Shown here piece by piece: positions 44,053-52,948 of a DNA stretch of 64,000 nucleotides. The position numbers were made by a program, and so were the translations under genes. Position 1 is the stretch's first letter, and each line of letters begins with the position of its first letter. The notes under the pieces are model-generated. The model saw nothing but the letters and a program-made list of their open reading frames with translations. It ran no database searches and was not told the origin of the DNA. The DNA is from Bacillota bacterium. GTDB taxonomy: Bacteria > Bacillota > Clostridia > Christensenellales > UMGS416. The stretch spans positions 62,001-126,000 of the forward strand of contig JAEZSE010000050.1 of assembly GCA_023421955.1 (NCBI GenBank), given 5' to 3'.

Positions 44053-45996
44053 ATGAGAAAAAACGCAGCATTTCTCTTTGCTTTCCTGCTTGTGGTGGCA
44101 CTCTCGGCTTGTGCCCCCGCAACTACCGGTGCTTTACAAACGGTTGCCGCTCCTCAAGAAACCATACAAACGACGGTTCTCGTTCCTCAAGAAACCGCAG
44201 ATGACAGAATAAGCGATCCAAACGACTTCGTCGTTCCGGAGCAACTTGCCGAAATACCGGATGACTACTTTTCGGCAGCAAAGGAAAAGGGTACGCTTGT
44301 CGAGTTGTATTACGACACCTATGAATCGATGACCTATGAGCAAAAAACCACACCTTTGAAAAAGCGTGCGATCGTCTATCTGCCCTACGGGTATACAGAC
44401 GAAAAGGAATATAATGTGTTTTATCTGATGCACGGCGGCTGGGGCAACGAAAGTACCACGCTTGGTACACCGGACAATCCGTCGTCCTTCAAAAATGTGA
44501 TTGATAATGCCATTGAGCACGGCAAGTTCGACCGGCTTATCATCGTCTGTCCGACCTATAACAATACCAATGAAAACGGTCAGGACAGCGCGAATTTCAG
44601 CCTGGCACTGCAGCTCAATCAAAATTATCACAACGAACTGATCAACGATCTGATTCCCGCGGTTGAAAGCAAATATCATACCTATGCCGAGGATGTTACG
44701 CCACAGGCAGTTGCCGCTTCCAGAGATCATAGGGGCTTTGGCGGCTTTTCAATGGGATCAGTCGCCACATGGCGTACCTTTCAGAATTGCCTTGATTATT
44801 TCAGTTATTTTATACCGATGAGCTGCGGGACCAGCCTCGATGATGACAATATTCTTGAGGCCGCAAAAGGGCGAGAGCAGAGCGATTATTTCGTCTATAT
44901 CATGACGGGAACCGAAGATTTCGCCTACAGCTATGACAATAACCGGGCGGAAAAGATGCGTACTTCTCCGTATTTCACCGAAGCCGCCGAGGGTGCGCAC
45001 GGCAATTTTGCCTATTGCGTCAAAAAGGGGTATTCCCACGGCGGAGTTGCGGCAATCGAATATACATATAACGGACTGATGCTGTTTCGGACCGGCAAGG
45101 ATACCGCGAAAAAATCCGACTATACGGTTGATACGAAGATCGCGGATGTCATGGCTGACCCCGCTTTCGGCAACTACGGAAGGCTGATTTTTCCTGTGGA
45201 CAGCGGGTATTACCGCGGCGATACATTGGGCGATATCAGACTTACATGGTACAACAATATCGATGCAGCAAAAACAGTAGAAATCGTGAAATATATGAAA
45301 AGCCACGCCGAAGCGGGTGAAACGATCTTTTATGATATCTACACGAATGCCGAAAAAGCCTCCGATCCCACCAAGGCAGACACGGGATTATTTTTTTTCA
45401 GAGGCGATGCAGGCGCTCCCTTTGCTGTCTGCAACGCCGGCGGAGGATTCGCCTATGTAGGCGCGATGCACGATAGCTTTCCCCACGCGCTAGAGCTTTC
45501 AAAAAAGGGTTACAATGCTTTTGCACTGATTTATCGCCCCGGTGCGCAAACTGCTTGCGAAGATCTCGCACGAGCAATCGGCTTTATCTTTGAACACGCT
45601 GACGAACTCCACGTTGATACCGACTGCTATTCTCTCTGGGGCGGATCAGCCGGTGCAAGAATGGCGGCTTATCTCGGCTCAAATGGTACGCAGTATTATG
45701 GTGGTGATGATCTGCCGCAGGCAGGCGCTGTCATTATGCAATATACCGGACATTCCGAATACGAAGAGAGCGATCCACCCACCTATGCATGCGTGGGGAA
45801 AAGCGACGGAATTGCCAACTGGAAAACAATGAAAAGCAGACTAGACGCCATGTCCGATCTCGGAATTCACACTGAGTTTCACGCATATGACGGACTCGGA
45901 CACGGGTTCGGTCTCGGCACGGGAACGGTCGCCGAAGGCTGGATCGACGATGCGATTGTGTTCTGGGAAGAACAAATCAAAAAGAATAAGTCATGA
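44053..45996 (+). CDS. Two-domain secreted esterase lipoprotein
   Basis: 647 residues with lipobox LSAC. The first catalytic unit (residues ~55-360) is an esterase D/feruloyl esterase-like domain with YLMHGGWGNE, the nucleophile motif GGFSMGS and a GYSHGG His region. The second unit (~400-647) is another alpha/beta hydrolase with CNAGGGFAYVG, the nucleophile motif WGGSAGAR, and a GLGHGFGLG His region. Two active centres on one lipoprotein suggest it handles two ester types, for example a carboxylic and an acetyl ester on the same external substrate. Confidence 0.88.
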   Translation: MRKNAAFLFAFLLVVALSACAPATTGALQTVAAPQETIQTTVLVPQETADDRISDPNDFVVPEQLAEIPDDYFSAAKEKGTLVELYYDTYESMTYEQKTTPLKKRAIVYLPYGYTDEKEYNVFYLMHGGWGNESTTLGTPDNPSSFKNVIDNAIEHGKFDRLIIVCPTYNNTNENGQDSANFSLALQLNQNYHNELINDLIPAVESKYHTYAEDVTPQAVAASRDHRGFGGFSMGSVATWRTFQNCLDYFSYFIPMSCGTSLDDDNILEAAKGREQSDYFVYIMTGTEDFAYSYDNNRAEKMRTSPYFTEAAEGAHGNFAYCVKKGYSHGGVAAIEYTYNGLMLFRTGKDTAKKSDYTVDTKIADVMADPAFGNYGRLIFPVDSGYYRGDTLGDIRLTWYNNIDAAKTVEIVKYMKSHAEAGETIFYDIYTNAEKASDPTKADTGLFFFRGDAGAPFAVCNAGGGFAYVGAMHDSFPHALELSKKGYNAFALIYRPGAQTACEDLARAIGFIFEHADELHVDTDCYSLWGGSAGARMAAYLGSNGTQYYGGDDLPQAGAVIMQYTGHSEYEESDPPTYACVGKSDGIANWKTMKSRLDAMSDLGIHTEFHAYDGLGHGFGLGTGTVAEGWIDDAIVFWEEQIKKNKS

Positions 45997-46077
45997 AAAG
46001 AATGGTACCATCAGCTATACATCATTTCATATGATTCGACAGAATGGTATACTAATTTCAAGAAGGAAGGGACAGTG

Positions 46078-46752
46078 ATGCCAAAATTACTGATTGTCGA
46101 TGACGATATCCATCTACGGAAACTGGTGCTCACCTATGCGGAACTGGAAGGCTACCAGTGCGAGGAAGCCGAAAGCGGCCAGAAAGCACTGGAAAGAGTG
46201 CGTCAGACAACATTTGATATCGCTTTACTGGATGTCATGATGCCGGGATTAGATGGTTTCGAAACTCTTGCAGAGATACGCAAAGAGAGTCAGGTTCCGG
46301 TTATCATGCTCACATCACGCAGCGAAGAATATGACAAGCTATTCGGCTTCAACCTAGGAGCAGACGATTATGTGGCAAAACCGTTCAGCCCGAAAGAGCT
46401 GATGGCTCGTATCGGCGCTGTGCTAAAACGAAGTATGAACAAGCCTAACGACAAACTTATTTTTGATGAGTTTACTATTTCAATTGGATCACGGACAGTA
46501 ACCGCATGTGGTAAATTGTACGTCTTGCCGCCGAAAGAGTTTGATCTACTTGTGTATCTGGCACAAAATGAACGTCTGGTTCTGAGCCGCGAGCAGCTGC
46601 TAAACAAGGTTTGGGGCTATCATTACTACGGAGACGCCCGAACGGTGGACACGCATATTAAATCCCTGCGGGAGCACTTGGGCGAATACAGAAAGATTAT
46701 TCAAACTGTTTGGGGGGTCGGGTACAAATTTGAATATCAACAAGATACTTAA
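46078..46752 (+). CDS. OmpR/PhoB-family response regulator
   Basis: 224 residues from ATG 46078; a GTG at 46075 is an alternative, with GAAGGAAGGG upstream. The receiver domain has D8-D10, phospho-acceptor D52 (LLDVMMPG) and conserved Lys in DYVAKPF. The winged-helix output domain occupies ~125-224 (VLPPKEFDLLVYLAQNE, VWGYHYYGDARTVDTHIKSLRE). It overlaps its kinase gene by 23 bases. Its first 75 bases are duplicated, degraded, before the flavodoxin gene at 41149, which hints that this system once controlled or adjoined that gene. Confidence 0.95.
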   Translation: MPKLLIVDDDIHLRKLVLTYAELEGYQCEEAESGQKALERVRQTTFDIALLDVMMPGLDGFETLAEIRKESQVPVIMLTSRSEEYDKLFGFNLGADDYVAKPFSPKELMARIGAVLKRSMNKPNDKLIFDEFTISIGSRTVTACGKLYVLPPKEFDLLVYLAQNERLVLSREQLLNKVWGYHYYGDARTVDTHIKSLREHLGEYRKIIQTVWGVGYKFEYQQDT

Positions 46753-48175
46753 TCGATCGCCTATCCGCTCCAGGATTGTTGTACGCCTATGGTTGATGAT
46801 GATGCTTCTGGTGGTGCTCGGCGTAGCTTTCATGTGGGTTGTGCAGATCGTTTTATTTGAACGGAACTTCGTCAATTCCACTGTCACCGAGGTACAGGAA
46901 CGTTTGAATCCCCTGATGGAAGATTTGAAAACCGAGGATCTCGCTGGCAATGAACAAATGATTCTCTCCTTGAGTAAAGTCACCAACGGAAAGATGATGG
47001 TAGTTGACGGTGACGGAAAGCTAACCGCGCTTTATAGCGCAGGTCATAAACTAGATGAGCAGGCAATGGAATCCACGTCCATGTTTTTGAATTACCTGAC
47101 ACAAAGTGCAGAATACCAGCAGCTGTTGCGGGGAACCCCATATAACCGTGTCTTGCGATATGGCTCTGACCCGATAGCGCTGGAAGTCGGCATCCCGGCA
47201 AAGTATGGCGGCCGACAGGCCTCTGTTATTTTATATAATACGATGGATCAATTGCACACCGTGCTCCAGATCAATCGGAACCAGCTTGTAATGCTGAGTA
47301 TCGTCCTTACGATGCTTGCCGCTATGGTGGCGGCATTTTTGTCACGCCGCTTTGTAAAGCCTATTCGCGTTGTAAAAGATACCGTGGATCGCCTCGCAAA
47401 TGGAGATCTCACAGCATCACCGGGCCTTTCTTTATATGACGAGTTGGGGCAACTCTCTGATTCGGTGGAGTCGCTTGGCCGGGCGCTTCAACGTGTGGAT
47501 GTTCTGCGCAAAGAGGTCATTGCCAATGTGTCTCATGAACTACGTTCCCCATTATCTCTCATCGCAGGCTATGCTGAAATGGTGCGGGATATCAACTGGA
47601 AAGAGGATCAAAAACGCGAAGAGGATCTCAACCTGATTATACGAGAAGCCGGTCGGATGAGCGAAATGGTCAACGATATCATGGATTACTCCCAGATTCA
47701 AGCTGGATATGTCCAGTTGAAAAAGGACTGGTACAATCTATATGAACTCATTGAGTCTGAGGTCGCCCACTGCGAGCGAAGTGCTGTGGAATATGGGATT
47801 TCAGTCGTGTTCGAAAGTGTACGCAACGACATTCCAGTTCAAATAGACGCGCTGAAAATCTGCCAGGTGATACGCAATTTGTTGAACAATGCGGTCAACC
47901 ATACCGCGGACGGGGGAACCATTGTTGTTCGGATTGAAGAAACACCGGGGAAAACCCGCGTATCTGTTGTCAATCCGGGGGAACCTGTCCCGGAAGAGGA
48001 TCGCGAAATCATTTGGGAAAGATATCAACGCAGCCAACATCATGGTGGACGCAAACAAGGGACTGGCATTGGGCTTTCTATTGTCAGCACATTTTTGAAG
48101 GCTCATAATATGAGTTACGGTGTGGACTGTACGGATGGCTTTACGACATTTTGGTTTGAATATGAAAGGCTGTGA
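46730..48175 (+). CDS. Sensor histidine kinase
   Basis: 481 residues from a TTG start inside the end of the regulator gene (GGGGGTCGGG upstream). Two membrane helices (~18-42 and ~180-200) bracket a ~135-residue extracellular sensor. HAMP (~200-255) is followed by HisKA with VSHELRSPL carrying the phospho-His, and HATPase_c with NLLNNAVNHT (N box) and GTGIGLSIV (G2 box). It is the partner of the regulator at 46078. The external signal is unknown; nearby secreted esterases and a flavodoxin suggest a cell-surface or redox cue. Confidence 0.93.
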   Translation: MNINKILNRSPIRSRIVVRLWLMMMLLVVLGVAFMWVVQIVLFERNFVNSTVTEVQERLNPLMEDLKTEDLAGNEQMILSLSKVTNGKMMVVDGDGKLTALYSAGHKLDEQAMESTSMFLNYLTQSAEYQQLLRGTPYNRVLRYGSDPIALEVGIPAKYGGRQASVILYNTMDQLHTVLQINRNQLVMLSIVLTMLAAMVAAFLSRRFVKPIRVVKDTVDRLANGDLTASPGLSLYDELGQLSDSVESLGRALQRVDVLRKEVIANVSHELRSPLSLIAGYAEMVRDINWKEDQKREEDLNLIIREAGRMSEMVNDIMDYSQIQAGYVQLKKDWYNLYELIESEVAHCERSAVEYGISVVFESVRNDIPVQIDALKICQVIRNLLNNAVNHTADGGTIVVRIEETPGKTRVSVVNPGEPVPEEDREIIWERYQRSQHHGGRKQGTGIGLSIVSTFLKAHNMSYGVDCTDGFTTFWFEYERL

Positions 48176-48181
48176 CAAACC

Positions 48182-49072
48182 GTGTATAACCCGCAACTAG
48201 AGACATTTCTCCGGGTAGCGGATGCAGGCAGCTTTATCAAAGCCGCCGAGGAATTGTATATCACGCCCCCCGCGGTTATTAAGCAGATCAACCTGTTGGA
48301 AGTAGCTTTGGATTTGAAGCTCTTCATACGAACGCATCGCGGTCTGATGCTGACCGAAGCCGGAAAATCTTTGTATCAGGATGCGAAATATGTGATTCAA
48401 TACTGTAAAGAGTCCGTCGAGCGAGCAAGGTGCGCCGTACTTGAAGGCGAGAATATCATCCGTATAGGAACGTCCCCCATGACTCCAGGGCAGTTTCTGG
48501 TGGAATTGTGGCCCAAAATACACGATTATTGTCCAGACATCAAGTTTCAGCTGATACCCTTCGAGAACACGCCGGAGAACGCGAGGGAAATACTAAAAAA
48601 TCTCGGGCAGAACATTGATCTCGTCGCCGGCGTTTTTGATGAGGCTTTTTTGGAAGCGCGCAAATGCACCGCGCTAGAGCTGATCAAAGAACCGATATGC
48701 TGTGCCGTTTCTATCCGGCACAGATTGGCTGCAAAGGAGAACCTGACAGTTCAAGACCTGTATGGTGAAAAGCTCATGCTCATTCGCCGCGGGTGGAACG
48801 GTTATGTGGATATGCTGCGTGATGATATCCGGCAGCGTCATCCGCAAATCCAAGTGATAGATTTCGATTTTTACAACGTCAGCGTGTTCAATCAGTGCGA
48901 TAACAGCAACGATGTTCTAATGACGATAGACAACTGGAAGAACGTACACCCCTTGCTCAAGGTGCTTCCGGTCCACTGGGATCACTCGGTACCGTTCGGA
49001 CTGCTTCATTCTCCCACCCCATCGCAGACCGTGCGGCGCTTTCTGGACGCTGTGCAGGCGGCAATGAAATAA
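48182..49072 (+). CDS. LysR-family transcriptional regulator
   Basis: 296 residues from GTG 48182. An N-terminal winged helix (MYNPQLETFLRVADAGSF, then AAEELYITPPAVIKQINLLE) is followed by a LysR substrate-binding domain from ~90. It begins six bases after the kinase stop and is followed by a terminator and the hydrolase/aldo-keto reductase cluster on the same strand. LysR regulators usually sense a small metabolite and control adjacent genes; here it probably controls the 49256-55898 cluster. Confidence 0.93.
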   Translation: MYNPQLETFLRVADAGSFIKAAEELYITPPAVIKQINLLEVALDLKLFIRTHRGLMLTEAGKSLYQDAKYVIQYCKESVERARCAVLEGENIIRIGTSPMTPGQFLVELWPKIHDYCPDIKFQLIPFENTPENAREILKNLGQNIDLVAGVFDEAFLEARKCTALELIKEPICCAVSIRHRLAAKENLTVQDLYGEKLMLIRRGWNGYVDMLRDDIRQRHPQIQVIDFDFYNVSVFNQCDNSNDVLMTIDNWKNVHPLLKVLPVHWDHSVPFGLLHSPTPSQTVRRFLDAVQAAMK

Positions 49073-49114
49073 GTTCATTGCCGATAGTTACCTTTGGGTA
49101 TATACTGACCAACT

Positions 49115-49147
49115 AAACGAGACTTCTGCGGAAGCCTCGTTTTTTTT
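49115..49147 (+). terminator. Terminator after the LysR gene
   Basis: AAACGAGaCTTC/GAAGcCTCGTTT, an 11-bp stem with one mismatch and a TGCG loop, followed by eight T residues. It lies 43 bases after the LysR stop. Confidence 0.88.
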
Positions 49148-49255
49148 ATACTGTAAACGTCACAAAATCCCGACGGATTGGGCGACGGAACCTTGCATCG
49201 ATATTCGAAAGCAATGAACCGAAGCGACACGATACATCGGTCGGAGGAGGTCAAT

Positions 49256-50296
49256 ATGAATTTTGCAGAACTTACTTCTCAGCAATGGCTCCTTTATGAA
49301 CGTCATATGCTGTTCAGCACCGTAAACTCGGACTTCACAGCATACGACTACAAAGTAGCGGGATCGCAGTTTTGGGCGCTTTTTGGATCGGCGAATGATG
49401 CAGGGGCGACAGAAGCGCAAAAGCGGGAAACTGCCCAGCGTTTACATGATGTGCGGATGGCGTCTCAACCCATTAAAGATGTGGAGAGCACCCGGATTTA
49501 TCTCTGGAAAGAAGGAAACATTCCGGCATCCACAGTGTACACGGAAAACAGGGATTACGAGTATGCGGATTCGCCTGATTTCCGTCCATACATGGTGGAA
49601 ATCCCGGTTCCGCAGGATGTGGCAGTGAAAGGGGTGGTCATCCTATGCTCGGGGGGCGCTTTCCTGTTCCGCAACAATTTTGTGGAGGGCGGACCTGTTG
49701 CCGAAGAATTGAGCAAGCTCGGTTATCACTGCTTTGTGGTGAATTACCGACTGAACCCCTATACCATGCAGGAAGGGGCTTTGGATCTGGCCCGCGCGGT
49801 CCGGTATGTCCGCAGCCACGCAGAAGAATATGACATCGATGAAAAGGATATTGCGGTTATGGGCTTTTCCGCCGGCGGTATCCTTTGCGGCGAGTTGTCG
49901 TTACATTATGCTGGGGCCGTGGATGGAACCACGATTGATCCCGGCTATGTGCCCGATGAACTGGATAAGATTTCTGCCAATGCCAGTGCAGTGGGAATGA
50001 TCTACTCCTTCTATGGAAGGCTGAGTGTTGCATCAACGGATGTGGAGGAGTTTATGGTCTCAGATCTGCCTCCTGCCTTTTTTCTTTATGGCACGAAAGA
50101 CTCATTTGTAAATTCTTTTGACGCTTGCGCAAATGCGTTGCGACAGGCGGGCGTACCGGTGAAATCCCATGTTTTGCAAGGTTGGCCCCATGGGTTTGGC
50201 GCCGGGGACGGCAAGTGGATACTGTATTTTGACAAATGGTTGACGGGTGTTTTCGATCATGCAAGAAACACTTCCGCGCAGGAGGCGGACGCATGA
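49256..50296 (+). CDS. Cytoplasmic alpha/beta hydrolase (esterase type)
   Basis: 346 residues from ATG 49256, chosen for GGAGGAGG upstream. No signal peptide. Same family as the lipoprotein at 42885: SGGAFLFRNN, AVMGFSAGGILCG with nucleophile Ser, LYGTKDSF and GWPHGFGAG, and a nearly identical IYSFYGRLS segment. It is followed by an aldo/keto reductase gene in a 4-base ATGA overlap. The pair at 42885 and here suggests one ester-cleaving step outside and one inside the cell. Confidence 0.9.
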   Translation: MNFAELTSQQWLLYERHMLFSTVNSDFTAYDYKVAGSQFWALFGSANDAGATEAQKRETAQRLHDVRMASQPIKDVESTRIYLWKEGNIPASTVYTENRDYEYADSPDFRPYMVEIPVPQDVAVKGVVILCSGGAFLFRNNFVEGGPVAEELSKLGYHCFVVNYRLNPYTMQEGALDLARAVRYVRSHAEEYDIDEKDIAVMGFSAGGILCGELSLHYAGAVDGTTIDPGYVPDELDKISANASAVGMIYSFYGRLSVASTDVEEFMVSDLPPAFFLYGTKDSFVNSFDACANALRQAGVPVKSHVLQGWPHGFGAGDGKWILYFDKWLTGVFDHARNTSAQEADA

Positions 50297-51270
50297 AAAC
50301 GCGTATACTAGGCAATGGTCTGAAGGTCTCCGCAATCGGTCTTGGCTGCATGGGTTTGAGTCACGCCTACGGAGCGCCCACCGAAAAACGCGAGGCCGTC
50401 GCGCTGATCCGCAAAGCCTACGAGATGGGCTACACCTTCTTCGACACCGCCGAGGTGTATGGCCCTTATGTCAATGAGGAGCTGGTGGGCGAAGCGCTTC
50501 ATGCTGTGCGAGAGCATGTGGTCATCGCCACCAAGTTCGGCGTGCGCCTGGAACACGGCAGTACCGGCGCGCCTCTGCCGGATTCCTGCCCCGAGGTCAT
50601 ACGGGCCTCGGTGGAAGGATCGCTCAAGCGCCTTGGCGTGGAACGCATCGATCTGTACTATCAGCACCGCGTCGATCCGGCGGTTCCCATTGAGGAGGTT
50701 GCCAGCGCCATGCGGCAGTTGATGGACCAGGGAAAAATTAAGCACTGGGGCATTTCGGAGGTCACAGAAGACGTCCTCCGCCACGCACACAAGGTCTGCC
50801 CGGTCACAGCCATTCAGAACCGCTACTCAATGATGGCCCGGCATTACGAGTCGCTGTTTCCGGTGCTGGAAGAACTGGGGATCGGCTTTGTAGCATTCTC
50901 CCCGATGGCGAACGGTTTTTTAACCGGCAAATACGACAAGCATTCCCAGTTTGAACGGGGTACCGATTACCGCAGCATGATGCCGCAGTTTAGCGCCGAT
51001 GGGATCGAACAAAACAAGGAATTGCTGGATCTGCTGTATACGACGGCAGAGAAAAAAAACGCTACGCCCGCACAGATATCTATGGCCTGGATGCTCTGTA
51101 AAAAACCATGGATCGTTCCCATTCCCGGAACGCGCCAGTTGGATCGTCTCACGGAAAATGCAAATGCTGCAGGGGTTGAGCTGACAGCCGGGGAAGTTGA
51201 TGAACTGGACAAGGCGCTGGGGACAATTCCGATGTCCGAGGTGTTCGGCGGTACAAGAAAGGAGAGATAA
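50293..51270 (+). CDS. Aldo/keto reductase
   Basis: 325 residues from ATG 50293, coupled to the hydrolase by an ATGA overlap and with CAGGAGGCGG upstream. A complete AKR barrel: FFDTAEVYGPYVNEE containing the catalytic Asp and Tyr, VIATKFGVRLE with the catalytic Lys, and YYQHRVDP with the active-site His. The segment IPGTRQLDRLTENANA near the C-terminus is the NADPH-binding loop. It would reduce a carbonyl (or oxidise an alcohol) in the cytoplasm using NADPH. Substrate unknown. Confidence 0.94.
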   Translation: MKTRILGNGLKVSAIGLGCMGLSHAYGAPTEKREAVALIRKAYEMGYTFFDTAEVYGPYVNEELVGEALHAVREHVVIATKFGVRLEHGSTGAPLPDSCPEVIRASVEGSLKRLGVERIDLYYQHRVDPAVPIEEVASAMRQLMDQGKIKHWGISEVTEDVLRHAHKVCPVTAIQNRYSMMARHYESLFPVLEELGIGFVAFSPMANGFLTGKYDKHSQFERGTDYRSMMPQFSADGIEQNKELLDLLYTTAEKKNATPAQISMAWMLCKKPWIVPIPGTRQLDRLTENANAAGVELTAGEVDELDKALGTIPMSEVFGGTRKER

Positions 51271-51330
51271 CGAAGAATTTCCATCCCTAGGGCTTTTATC
51301 GAAATACAACAATGTAAAGGAGATGCGATC

Positions 51331-52179
51331 ATGGAATTTATCACATTAAACAATGGAGTAAAGATGCCCATACTGGGCTACGGCGTATTTCAGGTAGCCA
51401 ACGATGTGTGCGAGCGCTGCGTGTTGGACGCTATCAGCGTCGGCTACCGCTCCATCGACACCGCCCAGTCCTATGGCAACGAGGAGGCGGTGGGCAACGC
51501 CATCGTCAAATGCGGCGTGCCCCGCGAGGAAATCTTCCTGACCACGAAGGTGTGGATTTCCAATGGCGGCTATGAAAAGGCGAAGGCATCCATCGAGGAA
51601 TCGCTGCGAAAGCTGCGGACGGACTACATCGATCTGCTGCTCATCCATCAGCCGTTCAACGATTACCACGGCACCTACCGCGCCATGGAGGAAGTCTATC
51701 TGACGGGCAGGCTACGAGCTATCGGCGTATCCAACTTCTACCCGGACCGGCTCATTGACCTGTGCCAGTTCGTCGAGGTCACCCCTGCCGTCAACCAGGT
51801 GGAGACCCATGTGTTCCAGCAGCAGGTGAAAGCCCGGGAAATCATGGACAAGTACGGTGTGCAGCATGAATCATGGGGTCCCTTCGCGGAAGGCCGCAAG
51901 GACTTTTTCAGCAATCCCGTGCTCAATGAAATTGGCATGAAACACGGCAAGAGCGCGGCGCAGGTGGCGTTGCGCTACTTGATTCAGCGGGGCGTGGTTG
52001 TCATTCCCAAGTCCGCCCACAAGGAGCGCATGGAACAGAACTTCAATGTGTTTGACTTCGCGCTGACCGCCGAGGATCTGCAGGCCATCGCCGCACTGGA
52101 TGAAGGTGCCAGCCTGTTCTTCTCTCACGCCGATCCATTTATGGTCGAGATGCTGACCAACCGGGCCAAGGGCAAGTAA
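51331..52179 (+). CDS. Aldo/keto reductase (2,5-diketo-gluconate reductase-like)
   Basis: 282 residues, AAAGGAGAT upstream of the ATG. It has a typical AKR5-like layout: LNNGVKMPILGYGVFQV start, SIDTAQSYGNEEAVG with catalytic Asp and Tyr, LTTKVWI with Lys, LLLIHQPFNDYHG with His, and VVIPKSAHKERMEQN, the NADPH phosphate-binding motif. A second, only distantly related AKR next to the one at 50293. It probably acts on a different intermediate of the same pathway. Confidence 0.94.
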   Translation: MEFITLNNGVKMPILGYGVFQVANDVCERCVLDAISVGYRSIDTAQSYGNEEAVGNAIVKCGVPREEIFLTTKVWISNGGYEKAKASIEESLRKLRTDYIDLLLIHQPFNDYHGTYRAMEEVYLTGRLRAIGVSNFYPDRLIDLCQFVEVTPAVNQVETHVFQQQVKAREIMDKYGVQHESWGPFAEGRKDFFSNPVLNEIGMKHGKSAAQVALRYLIQRGVVVIPKSAHKERMEQNFNVFDFALTAEDLQAIAALDEGASLFFSHADPFMVEMLTNRAKGK

Positions 52180-52200
52180 GAAAGTGAAGGAGAGAGGAAA

Positions 52201-52839
52201 ATGAAGGTATTTCTGGTAAACGGTAGCCCGCACAAGGAGGGCAACACCCATGCAGCGCTGTCTGAAGTTGCGAAGACCCTGAACGAGGAAGGTATCGAAA
52301 CTGAAATCTTTTGGATCGGCAATAAACCCATCGGCGGTTGTACTGGCTGCTTTGGCTGCTATCGAGCCGGCAAGTGCGTGATCGACGATGTCGTGAACGA
52401 ATTCCACAAAAAAGCGCTTGATGCGGACGGCTACGTCTTTGGCACGCCGGTGCATTATGCGAGTGCCTCCGGAAACATGACGTCATTCATGGATCGGCTT
52501 TTCCACACGGAGTTGGTTGGGAATGGGAACAAGGCGTTTCGCCTGAAACCCGCTGCTGCTGTGATATCCACCAGACGTGCGGGGACCACCGCAACCTTCG
52601 ACCAGATGAACAAATACTTCACCATTCAGGAAATGCCCGTGGTATCCTCCTGCTATTGGAACCTGATTCACGGAGGCCGGCCGGGTGACGTGAGCCAAGA
52701 CGCCGAGGGCCTGTACACGATGCGGGTGCTGGGCAGGAACATGGCCTACCTGCTGCGCTGCAAGGAAGTCGCTCAGCAGGCCGGTGTGCAGCCGCCTGAG
52801 CAGGAACAGCGCGTATTCACCAACTTCATACGGGAATAG
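52201..52839 (+). CDS. NAD(P)H-dependent FMN reductase-type flavoprotein
   Basis: 212 residues, GAAGGAGAG upstream. A flavodoxin-like fold: VFLVNGSPHKEGNTHAAL for FMN phosphate, GGCTGCFGC and KCVIDD cysteines, FGTPVHYASASGNM for the isoalloxazine ring, and STRRAGTTATFDQMN. A close paralogue is at 54036; both share the MPVVSSCYWN segment. This family includes iron-sulfur flavoprotein-like and nitro- or azo-reducing enzymes. Confidence 0.92.
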   Translation: MKVFLVNGSPHKEGNTHAALSEVAKTLNEEGIETEIFWIGNKPIGGCTGCFGCYRAGKCVIDDVVNEFHKKALDADGYVFGTPVHYASASGNMTSFMDRLFHTELVGNGNKAFRLKPAAAVISTRRAGTTATFDQMNKYFTIQEMPVVSSCYWNLIHGGRPGDVSQDAEGLYTMRVLGRNMAYLLRCKEVAQQAGVQPPEQEQRVFTNFIRE

Positions 52840-52948
52840 CCCGCGACGTGCAGCATCCTTGCGTAGAATCCAGAACGCGGGTACGCGGTCGCTGGAAGGG
52901 TAGCCTTTCTTTGAGGCGTTGTACACGAATAGGTTTGGAGGTCACCTC

